Shown: positions 21,631 to 31,975 of the stretch, piece by piece
Layout of the letters: each line of letters begins with the position of its first letter
Position numbering within the stretch: the stretch's first letter is position 1
Source of the DNA: Gambelia wislizenii
Taxonomy: Eukaryota > Chordata > Lepidosauria > Squamata > Crotaphytidae
NCBI GenBank assembly: GCA_030847615.1
Contig: JAUMIR010000003.1
Span: forward strand, 280,854,265-280,918,264
Length of the DNA: 64,000 bases
Reading direction: 5' to 3'
The notes under the pieces: generated by a model
The model's database searches: none
Seen by the model: the letters and a program-made list of their open reading frames with translations, nothing else
What the model was told of the DNA's origin: nothing
Program-made: the position numbers and the translations under genes

Positions 21631-23213
21631 CATAGAATCATAGAGTTGGAAGAGACCTCAAGGGCCATCCAATCCAACCCCCTTCTGCCCTGCAGGAATA
21701 CACAATCAAATAATTCCCAACAGATCTAGCCTCTGTTTAAAAGCCTCCAAAGAAGGAGACTCCACCACACTCCGAGGCAGTGCATTCCACTTCCAAACAG
21801 CTCTTACTGTCAGAAAGGTCTTCCTAATGTTTAGGTGGAATCTCTTTTCCTGTAGTTTGAACCCATTGCTCCATGTCCTAGTCTCTGGAGCAGCAGAAAA
21901 CAAGCTTCCTCTATCCTCAGTATGACATCCCTTCAAATATTTAAACATGGCTATCATGTCTCCTCTCAACCTTCTCTTCTCCAGACTAAACATGCCCAGA
22001 TCTCTAAGCAGCTTCTCATAGGGCATGGCTTCCAGACCTCCCACCATCCTGGTCACCCTCCTCTGGACACGTTCCAGCTTCTCAGTACCATATCCTTCCT
22101 GAATTGTGGTGCCCAGAACTGGACACAGTATTCTAGGTGAGGTTTGACCAAAGCAGAATAGAGTGGCACTATTATTTCCCTTGATCTAGACACTATACTT
22201 CTATTAATGCAGTCTAGAATCACATTGACTTTTTTAGCTGCTGCATCACACTGCTGACTCATGTTCAGCTTGTGGTCCACTAAGACTCCTAGAGCCGTTT
22301 TCGCATGTACTGCCCTCAAGCCATGTGTCACCCATCCTATATCTGTGCATTTCATTTTTACTGCTCAAGTGTAGTATCCTACATTTCTCCCTGTTGAAAT
22401 TCATTTTGTTAATATTGGCCCAGCTTTCTGATCTATTGAGGTCATTTTGGATTCTGATCCTGTCCTCTGGGGTATTAGCTACCCCTCCTAATTTGGTGTC
22501 AGCTGCAAACTTGATAAGCATACCCTCCATTTCCTCATCCAAGTCATTGATAAAGATGTTGAATAGCACTGGGCCCAGGACAGAACCCTGTGGCACCCCA
22601 CTGGTGACTTCTCTCCAGGATGAAGAGGAGCCATTGGTGACTACCCTTTGGGTTTGGTCAGTCATCCAATTACAAATTCACCTAACAGTTGCATTGTCTA
22701 GCCTGCATGTTACTAACTTTTTTGCAAGAATATCCTGGGGGACCTTGTCAAAAACCTTACTGAAATCAAGCTACACTACATCCATAGCATTCCCTTCATC
22801 TATCAAGTTTGTAACTCTCTCTCTCTCTATATATAAAAGAGATGAGATTAGCCTGGCATGACTTGTTTTTGAGAAATCCATGTTGACTTTTAATGAGCAT
22901 GGCATTCCTTTCTAAGTGCTTACAGGCTGCCTGTTTAATGATCTGCTCTAGAATCTTCCCTAGTATTGATGTCAGGCTGACTGGGCGATAATTATTTGGG
23001 TCTTCTTTTTTTCCCCTTTTAAAGATGGGAACAACATTTGCCTTCTTCCAGTCTGCTAGGACCTCTCCTGTTCTCCAGGAATTCTCAAAGATTATTGACA
23101 GTGGTTCTGAGATTACATCTGCCAGTTCTTTTAATACCTTTGGATGAAGTTCCTCTGGCCCTGGAGACTTGAACTTATTCTGGCCAGGTATTCCTTGGTA
23201 ATATTGTGGAGGT
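21631..23213 (-). mobile_element. CR1 LINE inserted in DIRS copy 2
   Basis: Antisense CR1 (CATAGAATCATAGAGTTGG at its 3' end, position 21631) of about 1.6 kb, 5'-truncated within RT. Minus-strand ORFs give GVPQGSVLGPVLFNIFINDL, then [30 protein letters not shown], [17 protein letters not shown] and the C-terminal [19 protein letters not shown] with NALPRSVVESPSLEAFKQRL. This is CR1 RT palm to C-terminus. The second palm motif, normally FADD, reads FAAD because codon 22501-22503 encodes Ala. Confidence 0.93.
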
Positions 23214-23490
23214 TAAATTCGTCTTAGTGTTTTTCGCTTTGCTCTCAGAGTTCTTCCTGTGACTTATTTTCTTGTGAAGTGCTATGTTGTAGCTATTCCT
23301 TGTCTGTAACATGGACTGAGGGAGTGTGGGGATTGCTCCCCGTGGTAGTGGCTCCCTCAGAGTCTTATTTCCTGCCTACCAGAGCAATGAGGAGCAGCAA
23401 CCCATGGCAGGATGTTTTCCCCTTCACAGCTGAAAAGAAACAACTCACAGGTAAGACCATTGTGCCTTTCATCAATCCTCAGTCAAAAGG

Positions 23491-23920
23491 TTTAAAAGAG
23501 AAAGTTATTGTAATATGCTGGGTGAATATATGAATTGCTCTGCGTGTATTTCATGCTGTCTAGCCTTTTATTTAATATAACAGCTAATTTCTGTTCGCAA
23601 GGAACTTCAACCCAGAGTTTTAGTAGTTTTTAAAATTTCTGTGAGGGAGGATTATGGTCAGATACAGGTGTGGGGGAGGAAATAAAAAGTATTTTATATT
23701 CTTTGGACTGTCTCATTCCCCCACCTGCTACTACTACTTCTACTGGGCATTTGACACAGGAAATATTCATTAATCACAACAGCTGTGGCATCGTGTGTAG
23801 CCATCATGCATAACCATTGTAACTAGCAGCCACTGACAGCCTTATCTTCCATCCTTGTTTTTAGTCAATTACTGCTTAGGAGGAAGACTTCATTTAATTT
23901 TCCTGTTTTTATCAGTGAGA
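23491..23920. other. Intron between DIRS copy 2 and solo LTR
   Basis: No feature recognised. Confidence 0.5.
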
Positions 23921-24328
23921 TGTACTGTCATGTCTCTGGCTGTTAGTTAGCCATAGTTAGGCCCAGACGCCTATATAGCCAGAGACTTGACATGAGTGCA
24001 AGTGCTTATGGGAGGGTGGTGGTGGAATATCCTTGGTACTGTCTGCTATCGTGACTCAAGGTCATCTTGGCCTGAGAAGAAAAAGGGAGCTGGTGCTAGG
24101 AAAGTCAAGCCTCAATTAGACCAGGTGGAGAGGGGAGAGTGAAACTGTAGGGCGAATGGGGGGAAAGCGAAACTGTGGAAAGATATTATATAGCTGGTGG
24201 TTTGGTGGGAGATGCTTCAGATCTGTCAATAAAGTATTGCCATTCACTTGGATGCCTTTGCAATAAAGCATTTCAGCTAATGCCTATTGTCTAAGTGCTT
24301 GAAGTCCGATAGGGGTCATCACATGTAC
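23921..24328 (+). mobile_element. Solo LTR with 5-bp target duplication
   Basis: A 398-bp LTR-like unit (23926-24323) beginning TGTCATGTCTCTGG and ending GGGGTCATCACA, bordered on both sides by TGTAC (23921-23925 and 24324-24328). It has TATATAG at about 23980 and two AATAAAG signals near 24228 and 24263, in the right order for U3-R-U5 on the + strand. A 5-bp duplication fits Ty3/Gypsy-type or some ERV LTRs. No internal region, primer-binding site or second LTR is present, so it arose by LTR-LTR recombination. Confidence 0.8.
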
Positions 24329-25924
24329 TAGGTTTGAGTTAGGAAGCTGATTCACAACTTGCTTCCATGGGGTTCAAGTGATAAGTGCTGCTGCACAATG
24401 GTGGTATCAAGCTTGTAGGATTCTTAGATGAAACGGCTTCTTAGTAAAGAGGGGGAAAAATAGTCCACTATTCTTTTCCTTTCTTTTGATATATAACTGA
24501 ATTTTGGGATTCAGTTTTAATACTCATTGCATCCTCAAGTAATTTTTTCTTCTTTCTTGGATTCTCTATCCAGGCTTGTGGTCATGTTCCTTGTCTTGTT
24601 GATTTGCTTCTCTTCAAAGAGTGTTATTAGGAGCCTGAACAGTCAAATAAAAGAGACCATAATGAGACAGTGTGAGAATTCTTGGTCTATGTATAATCAT
24701 GGCTCCTGCAGTCTTTGTTATTCATAGACTGGATTGAGAAGTGTTAGGAATATTTTTGTCATTCTTGGGAATCTGAAAGAAAATAAAAGAAACTTTTATG
24801 TGTTTACTTATCCCTTAAATGTGAATGTGAAGAAAATATGAAACCATTTTCTTATCCTCTGAATTAAAAACCCTTTTCAGTAATTGAGTGGTAATTCATA
24901 AGTGGCAAAGTGTTAAAGTAGATAAGTGGCTTCCCCACTGTGGTAAAAGTGCTGTGCCAAAGTGTAAAGTGCTGAGGTGTTTATTTTAACACTGGGAAAC
25001 ATTATTGCAAACATTCCTGGTTTATACTTAGTATTTGTTATGCCAGATGTGCCATGTATAAATTAGACATGGCTCATAAATGGTAACAATCCCAGGATTC
25101 TGTAAGACATAATAAAAAGTAATTTTATTTTATCACTGACAGTTTTCTCTACCTTCAGTATGTGGGATGCACTGGCAGATGAAATCTGCTAAATGTGTTC
25201 AGAGTATTGTATAGAATTAATCACAGCACAGTAATCAGTCTTGAAAGCTTGCATGATAACTGCTAGAGATATAATATTAAAATATCTTTGTAGGACGATA
25301 GGGTATACAGAAGTGGATTTGTCCATGCAGTGTTTAATCAACAAATGACATAGCAAGAAAAACCCTATGGCAGTATTGAACACTGAGTAATAAACGTTGG
25401 TTAACTCTAGGCTCTGAACATCTCAGCCTAAATCCAGGTGCTATTCCCAGCAATAGTAGATCCACTTAATCAGTGGGATTTTTATAGAAGTTATGACTAA
25501 TTATTCAATAGTTGTTTCAATGGGTTGGTTATTTTAGGTGGGCTAGCAATTGGATTAAGGTCCTAGTGTGAGTTTAGTTTAACTATTTACAAGCTTGGCA
25601 TCTTTAGAAAAAGGAAATATATTCAACAAGAGCTCTGATATAAATGAAAAGGATGTGGTAGCTTGGATTGTTGAGAGGTGGCAGGTGACTAGGCTGACAT
25701 TAATGACAAGTTGATCGGATGGGGTACTTTGCCAATCAGAAACAAAATTGGCAGGTCTATTTATGTTGAGGGGGGTTGTTGCAGATTAATTTCCTGTGTG
25801 TGTGGTCCAAGATTCAGGATAGCAATCTGAATAAAAAGAAACAGGAACTAGGCAGAATCCTAATGCTAGAAATCATTTACTTGGAATGAGAAGCAATCTG
25901 TGAAGCTAAAGGTGAATTATGTAA
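24329..25924. other. HLCS intron, nothing recognised
   Basis: AT-rich intron sequence. No convincing ORF or repeat family. Confidence 0.5.
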
Positions 25925-26130
25925 TTGAGATCATTCAGAGGTGCTGATTTCCCCTTTAGGGGCAAAGTCTTGAGAGGGTTATGGTCAGATTATCTGGACC
26001 AATTTCTGTTTGGCTTTAGGCCTAAGTTTGTTATTGAAATCACCATGTTAGCTCTGATGGATGACCTCTGTCAGAAGGAAAAGACAAGAGGGATATACTC
26101 TCCTTGGTACCTCCATGGCTTTTGAAACAA
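25925..26130 (+). mobile_element. L2 LINE RT fragment
   Basis: Short sense fragment reading DQFLFGFRPKFVIEITMLAL, which matches the conserved GFRPG..TE.AL block of L2-clade RT with a decayed glycine. It is followed by MDDLCQKEKTRG. Only this block is recognisable. Confidence 0.6.
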
Positions 26131-26502
26131 AATCATGCTACTTCGTTGGGTTGGCTCTTTGGGTTGAGGATGAGACTGACAAGGATCAAGAATGAGTTGC
26201 AGAATTGTATGTTTTAGTTTTACATGTAAAGTTATCCTGGCCTTCTCTTGTTCAATGTTATATTTCACCATTTCACAACCAAACTCCTTTAAATTGACTA
26301 CTACTAATGTTCCAATGTTCACTTTAAAAATCTGATTAAAAAATGCATTCTCAAAACAAGTTTAAGAAGATACATAGTTTCCTTTTGTGCTGTTGTTTCT
26401 TTTTATTGGTTTGTAGGCCACCACAATAGTCCATGAGGGAAAATTTAAAATGTTAAACCAGGTCTTGTTACGCCAATAAGGGATGTTTTACCAAAGGTCT
26501 TT
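26131..26502. other. Intron, nothing recognised
   Basis: No supported feature between the L2 fragment and the L1 fragment. Confidence 0.45.
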
Positions 26503-27250
26503 TTTTTTTCATAATCTATTTATTTAAATTTTCCTTACATAAAATTAAATACGAACTTTTATCCCACATACATACTTAAACAAAACATAGATACATCGAC
26601 ACAAAAAAATTACATCACCCATTACATCATTCATTACACTAAACCTTCCTTTCTTCTCCTTTATCCTTTATAATATCTATATGTGTATCTTCCCCCATTT
26701 TTCTTATTTTTATTTTCTGTTTCCTGTTTTCCATTTATTTCAAGCTCTATGTATCTATCCATTTATTCTGTGCTTATTTCAGCAAATTCCCCCCATTTGC
26801 TTTTTCATAATGTGTTTAAAACCCACCATTCTTGTATATCTTTTAAAGTCTTCCTTTCATTGATTATATTCATTATCCTATCCATTTCAAACACATCATA
26901 TAGCTTCAGTATCCAATAATCTTTTGAAGGTATTTTTTGGCTTTTCCAGTTTTTTGCAAATGCTGTTCTTGCTGTTGTCAACATATATAATAGTATTCTC
27001 CAGTTAGTTTGTTTTTGTTTTTTTTTGAGTTTGGTTATCTACATTATGTATCATATTTAATAAATAAATCTCACGTTCTCTCAGATAATTGAGTTCTAAT
27101 ATTGTATTAGAACTCAATATTAGAATATTGTCTAATATTCTAATATTTCTTTGCTTTTTTGCATTCCCACCATACATAGAAATAAGTACTTGTCGCTCTT
27201 CTGCATTTCCAGGGAGGAAGGGGTTTACAGTTTTGCAGCCAGTCCTAAGT
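26503..27250 (-). mobile_element. L1 LINE 3' fragment (antisense)
   Basis: The plus-strand T run at 26501-26510 is the poly(A) tail of an antisense L1. Reading minus from about 27250 gives a CWKC-like knuckle, then YFYVWWECKKAKKYWN, the L1 ORF2 C-terminal pattern, followed by a long AT-rich distal part and 3' UTR. Frames are broken. A perfect 14-bp inverted repeat at 27116-27147 lies inside it. Confidence 0.7.
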
Positions 27251-28629
27251 TCATTTATTTACTCTTGTATTAATCCTAATTTTGTGATAGATTTTCTTTG
27301 GTCTGGTGTAGTCACTGCTTTCCCCCCTTTTTCATTGACAAGCCTCCTTAAAAATAATGCTGGATCAAATTATTATTATTTTTTAGCCACAAAGTTAATT
27401 CTAAAACATGCTTTGTAGATACATTTTCCTTCAAAATAAGGAACTTATTTGGCATGCATAACAGCAGTATTTGCCATGTGCTCCTTTACAAAAGTATTTT
27501 GTTCAGTGGGCATATGTCTTGGGAGGTATGAGTCTATTATTAAAAATTCCAGGGATCTAGCCCTTTTAAAAATAAAAAATATCTTCTTTAAAAGTAAAAA
27601 AATCTTTTCTTTCAAATTCAGCAGAGTTAAAGCATCCAGAATGCAGACACAGCTCAATTAACATTTAAATGTGTGGTCTGATCACCCAATCAATTAGACT
27701 CATTAAAACAACAAAGAAGTCGGCTTAAAAAGCATATAAAAAGTTTACTGAAGGTGTATCAATCTTAATCTACATATTAAAACAAACTTAAAAGGTTCCT
27801 AACTAACTAAGAGGGTTTAGGGTAGGAAAAACAAACTCACCCAGCCTTTTGCAGTGTGGGTTACATTGTGACTTGACTAAAAGGACTAAAAAACATGGCT
27901 ACAGCCGCATGGAGCCTTAACTTAAAAGGAACTTATAAACAAAGTGTCATATAATATTTAAATTAGGTCATGTGATGAATGACCCATTGCTCCAGTTGGC
28001 TGAAATTGCCTAGTTAAGAAAAGGGGGTGTGAGAGAACTGAAGCATGCAGGGAAAAATTCCTAAACTGAACTTAACATGGGATACACAGGATTGTATTGC
28101 ATTACAATAATGATTTCCCCACATACATACAATATGAAACTATAATAACCCCTATATCTTTGTTCTATTACTTTACCTTTCAGATAAGAACATCTGAGTC
28201 TCATTTTAGTCTTTACAGTTCAGATATGTATATTTCCTCTACCTCTTCTTTTGAGAACTTAACAAGTTCATTTATGAACTCAGAACAACTATATGCAACC
28301 CAGCATCAGTGCATAGAACCCGTTCACATTGCTCAGTCCAACATTACAAACCATTATGGCTGTTCATGGCAATTTAGTAAAGGTTTTCAACATTAACTTA
28401 AATTGAGCTCAGATGGGAAATCTTCAGGTGTTCATGAATTTGTTTCATTCCAGTGTCCTTTTGAAATACCTCATGTCTAGTATGTCAGTGTCAGAAACAG
28501 CAGTCTCAGTTTTGCCTACTGTTTTCACTTATTCACTATTGGCATAGGGTGTGGAGATGTTCAACTGTACAACATTTGAAGTCTTCTGCAGGAGTTGGTT
28601 TGTCTTCCTTGGAAGACTGCCATTATACT
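27251..28629. other. Intron; possible old LTR, no gene
   Basis: No gene recognised. The stretch 27670-28107 starts TGTGTGGTCTGATC and ends ATTGCATTACA, which is LTR-like, but has no matching target duplication, so I do not call it. Confidence 0.4.
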
Positions 28630-28919
28630 GTCTAAACCAGGGAGGGAGAAAGTGTAGCCTGCAGGCCACATATGCCTCTTGGACTATTTTAATGGACCCC
28701 AGAATGTCCTCATATGCCTACTAGGGAAGTTTACCTCTGCTGGGCCTGAAATGGCCGACAGAAGAACAAAAATGTGGCAAAATTTCCCACAAATGCCCTG
28801 TAGAAAGTGACAGGTAGCAAATAAAATCAAAACATTTCAGGAGAGTGCACCCCTTCAAGGTTCCCAGAGGGGCAGTGCAATGGCATGAACACTGACAGTT
28901 GCCAACTCCTGGTGTTAAT
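28630..28919. mobile_element. hAT-type MITE
   Basis: A 274-bp element (28638-28911) beginning CAGGGAGGGAGAAAGTG and ending CAGTTGCCAACTCCTG, bordered by eroded 8-bp repeats GTCTAAAC and GTGTTAAT (5 of 8 match). CAG...CTG ends and an 8-bp duplication point to hAT. Non-coding. Confidence 0.55.
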
Positions 28920-29382
28920 CGAAGCTGGTAATGCTAGGAATAGCTCCAGATGTCAGCATTGTATCTATCTAGGAATGGATGGATCCGTGTATTTCTAGTC
29001 AGTAGCACTTTTGCATGTGTTATATTGTGTGTTAGTAACAGTTTCTCATATGAGTGAATAGTTGTTTGCTTTTTTTCTTGCTCAAACTTCCCTTTGATCT
29101 TTTTGAAATGTCAATGGGCTGCTCCATAGTTTAGTTATTACACGTGTTAATAATCGTGGCATTTCCCCAGAAGCTTGGAGTGGAGGTCAGATCAGTTCAA
29201 CCTGATTAGGAGCTGAGACCACATCTGAGCTTCATTCCTCTTGGTCAGAACCCACTTGGTGATTTGCTTGTTTTATTGCTTTGTGTTACTTACAAGTTTT
29301 GTAATTTCTCAGGATACATCCCCATCAGAAAAAGTAGCTAGTTCATAGCAATGACAGACAGGTGCTTAACCCTAGGAATATC
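28920..29382. other. Intron, nothing recognised
   Basis: No supported feature. Confidence 0.45.
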
Positions 29383-29782
29383 TCATAGAATCATAGAGTT
29401 GGAAGAGACCTCAAGGGCCATCCAATCCAACCCCCTGCCATGCAGGAATACACAGTCAAATCACTCCCGACAGATAGCCATCCAGCCTCTGTTTAAAAAC
29501 CTCTAAAGAAGGAGACTCCACCACACTCCGAGGCAGTGTATTCAACTTCCTAACAGCTCTTACTGTCAGGAAGTTCTTCCTAATGTTTAGGTGGAATCTC
29601 TTTTCCTGTAGTTTGAACCTATTACTCTATGTCCTCGTCTCTGGAGCAGCAGAAAACAAGCTTGCTCCATCCTCAGTATGACATCCCTTCAAATATTTAA
29701 ACATGGCTATCATGTCACCTCTCAACCTTCTCTTCTCCAGACTAAACTTGCCCAGCTTCATAAGCCGTTTCTCATAGCACAT
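29383..29782 (-). mobile_element. CR1 LINE 3' end (antisense)
   Basis: Starts CATAGAATCATAGAGTTGG and runs about 400 bp through the coding segment [20 protein letters not shown] and [20 protein letters not shown]. Only the C-terminal ORF2 end is retained. It abuts the old L1 on its right. Confidence 0.92.
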
Positions 29783-30125
29783 GTGAACAGGTATAAAAAG
29801 AAATTTGAGGAAAGGGGGGAATGAGCTTGGCATGGGAAATCAGTGTAAAATATGAACACAATTAGGATTGTGTCATTCAGTGTTAGAGGTTTATGTTCCA
29901 TGTCTAAGAGAGAGGAAATATTAAAATGTGTAAAGCAATTGTTACCTAACATTTTATTCTTACAGGAAACCCATAGAAAAGAAACGGATCCAGTTTGCAA
30001 ACGTTTTGCAAATCAGTTTGTGGTTGGGGGATTGGCAAAGGCTAGAGGAATCACTATTCTTTTTGACAAAGCCTGTCCTTTTAAACTTGAAAAAATAACT
30101 CTGGACCCAACAGGTAGATGTTTAA

Positions 30126-31975
30126 TACAGTAGGCCCTCGACTTTTGTGGGTTTTACATCTGAGGATTAGATTATTCATGAGTTTTGGAGCAATATTAAA
30201 AGTTAATTTGTAGCTGTCTCTGCTGTTGGTCTCTTGAGAAGGAAGATAGCACTGAAGGATATTTTTGTAGCAGTCACAGCAGGCCAGGCATCGGTTCACC
30301 CTTCTCCTTTCCATCTCCTTTCCTGCCAACAGCCCCCTCCAGCCGATGGTCTCCGTGGTCTGCGACCGAAGCAGCTTCTGCCTGCCACTCGCCTGCCTGC
30401 TGCCTCCCCTGTCTGCTTACTTTTCCTCTCACTGCTTGGCTGGCTGGCTGGCTCTGTTAGCCTTGTGCAGACCTGCGCACTGCTCCAGCAGCCCCTCCAT
30501 CTCCTGCCACTCACTGGGTGCATCCATACCCTCTGCCCTCTCAGGCCCCCAATGTGAAGCCAAAGCCAGCTAGAGTGAGAGGGGCAAGAGGAGCAGGGAA
30601 GGCAGCAAAGGGGGGCTTGTTGCTGTTTCTGCTGGACAAGGCTGCCAGCTTGGGGAATCCAGCATGGTTGTCTCTGTCCCTCCCCCCATTTGTTTTACAC
30701 ACCAGGGACATCCTGTCATCACTGTGGAAAATTTAAGAAGGTGCTAAATCCATCACTCCCACCCCGTTTTGCTGTCCATCCCTCAGAAGGGGAAATGAGG
30801 CAGTGTATGTAGAAGCAGGAACAACTAGTGCTCTTCTCCGCTTCCCTCGTCCCAGTCCCTTTAACTCTAGCTGAAAGGGTCCCTCTGAGGGATGTGCAGC
30901 AAAGCGGGGTGGGGGAGAGATGGATTTAGCACCTTTTATTTTCCACAATGATGCAAGGATGTTTCTGCTGTGTAAAACAAATGGGGGTGGGGTGAGAGAA
31001 CCATGTTGGATTCCCTCGCAGGCTTGCAGTTTTTCCTTGTCCAACAGGAAGAGCAATAACATGTGTCCCTTCCAGCTAGAGTGTGCGGGGGGGGTGTTGA
31101 AGTGGGGAAGGTGGCAAAGGGATGCTTGTTGTTTCTGCAAACACCTTCCCCTTCCTCCCTCTGAGGGATGTGCAGCAAAGTGCAGGGGGCAGGAAAGATG
31201 GGTTTAGCACCTTTTTGAGTTTTCAAAAGTGCTGAAAGGATGTCCCCGTTGTGTAAAATGAATGGGGGCAGGGAGAGAGAACCATGCTGGATTCCCCTTA
31301 AGCTGGCAGCTTTTCCTTGTCCAGCAGAAGCAGAAACAAGCACCCCTTCGCTGCCTTCCCCACTCCCTCTTGCTTTTTTCATTTTAGCTGTCATTGTCTT
31401 CAGATTGTTGGTGCGGGCATAACAGGGCAGAAGAAGCAGGGGAAGGATGCACCAAGTGATTGGCAGGGGATGGAAGGGCTGCCAAGCAGTGCGTGGGGCT
31501 GAGAGAGGCAAACAGAGCAAGCCAGCCAGTGAGAGGGAAGGCAAGCAGATGGGTGAGGAAGCAGGCAGGCAAGTGGCAGGTAGAAGCCACCTTGGTTGCA
31601 GGCCATGTGCAGCTGTTGGCGGAAAAGGAGATGGTGAAGAGAAGGAGGAGCCGCCACTTGCACTGCCCTGTCCTGGCTGCTGCCAAAATCTTCTTTAGTG
31701 TTGTCTTCCTTCTTTCCTTCTCCTTGAGAGGAGGATTACACTGCATAAGATTTCTGCATCAGTGTCCTTGTTCTAGGAGATGCAGGGGGAAGGCTTGGAG
31801 ACTGGCACGAGAGGCGATGGAGGTGTGGCAGAGGCAACCTAGAAGTGAGGCAGAGTTTTTTGCAGCAGTGGAGTCTGTAGCATGCATGTTTGGGGAGACT
31901 TAAAATATTCTCGTTTTGTCCACTTTTATAGGGATCCTGCTGCCCAACCCCCACAAAAGTTGAGGGCCTACTGTA
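30126..31975. mobile_element. 1.85-kb foldback DNA transposon (Tigger-like ends)
   Basis: An 1846-bp element (30128-31973) with TA at both borders and 24-bp inverted ends starting CAGTAGGCCCTCGACTTTTG, one mismatch between them. The inverted similarity is not limited to the ends. The left arm (about 30230-30530: AGAAGGAAGATAGCACT, TCCTTTCCTGCCAACAG, CTGCCTGCTGCCTC) is mirrored by about 31440-31740. A second module (ACCATGTTGGATTCC, TTGTCCAACAGGAAG, TTTAGCACCTTTT) is inverted at about 30610-30760 and repeated in tandem at about 30900-31110 and 31180-31370. No transposase is encoded. Removing it rejoins the L1 reading frame on either side. Confidence 0.85.

Larger units (their letters stand above)
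17770..23490 (+). mobile_element. DIRS-type retrotransposon (copy 2), decayed
   Basis: Sense DIRS-type element with gag, RT, RNase H-like and tyrosine recombinase remnants in canonical order. An internal complementary segment near 21560-21620 (TGGTCTTACCTGTGAG) is the reverse complement of the 3' terminal CTCACAGGTAAGACCA at about 23442-23457, a DIRS hallmark. A 1.6-kb CR1 splits the element just after that segment. Most of the RT palm is missing, and an unrelated-looking stretch lies at about 19480-19985. The 5' inverted terminus was not found, so the left border is a guess. Confidence 0.82.

Noticed and set aside
27670..28107. LTR-like unit with TGTGTGG start and ATTACA end
   Set aside because: Flanks do not match (TTAAA against ATAAT) and no promoter and polyadenylation order is evident.
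30733..31903. Long ORFs up to 202 codons on both strands
   Set aside because: They lie wholly inside the foldback transposon, repeat the same module in both directions, and carry no transposase motif.
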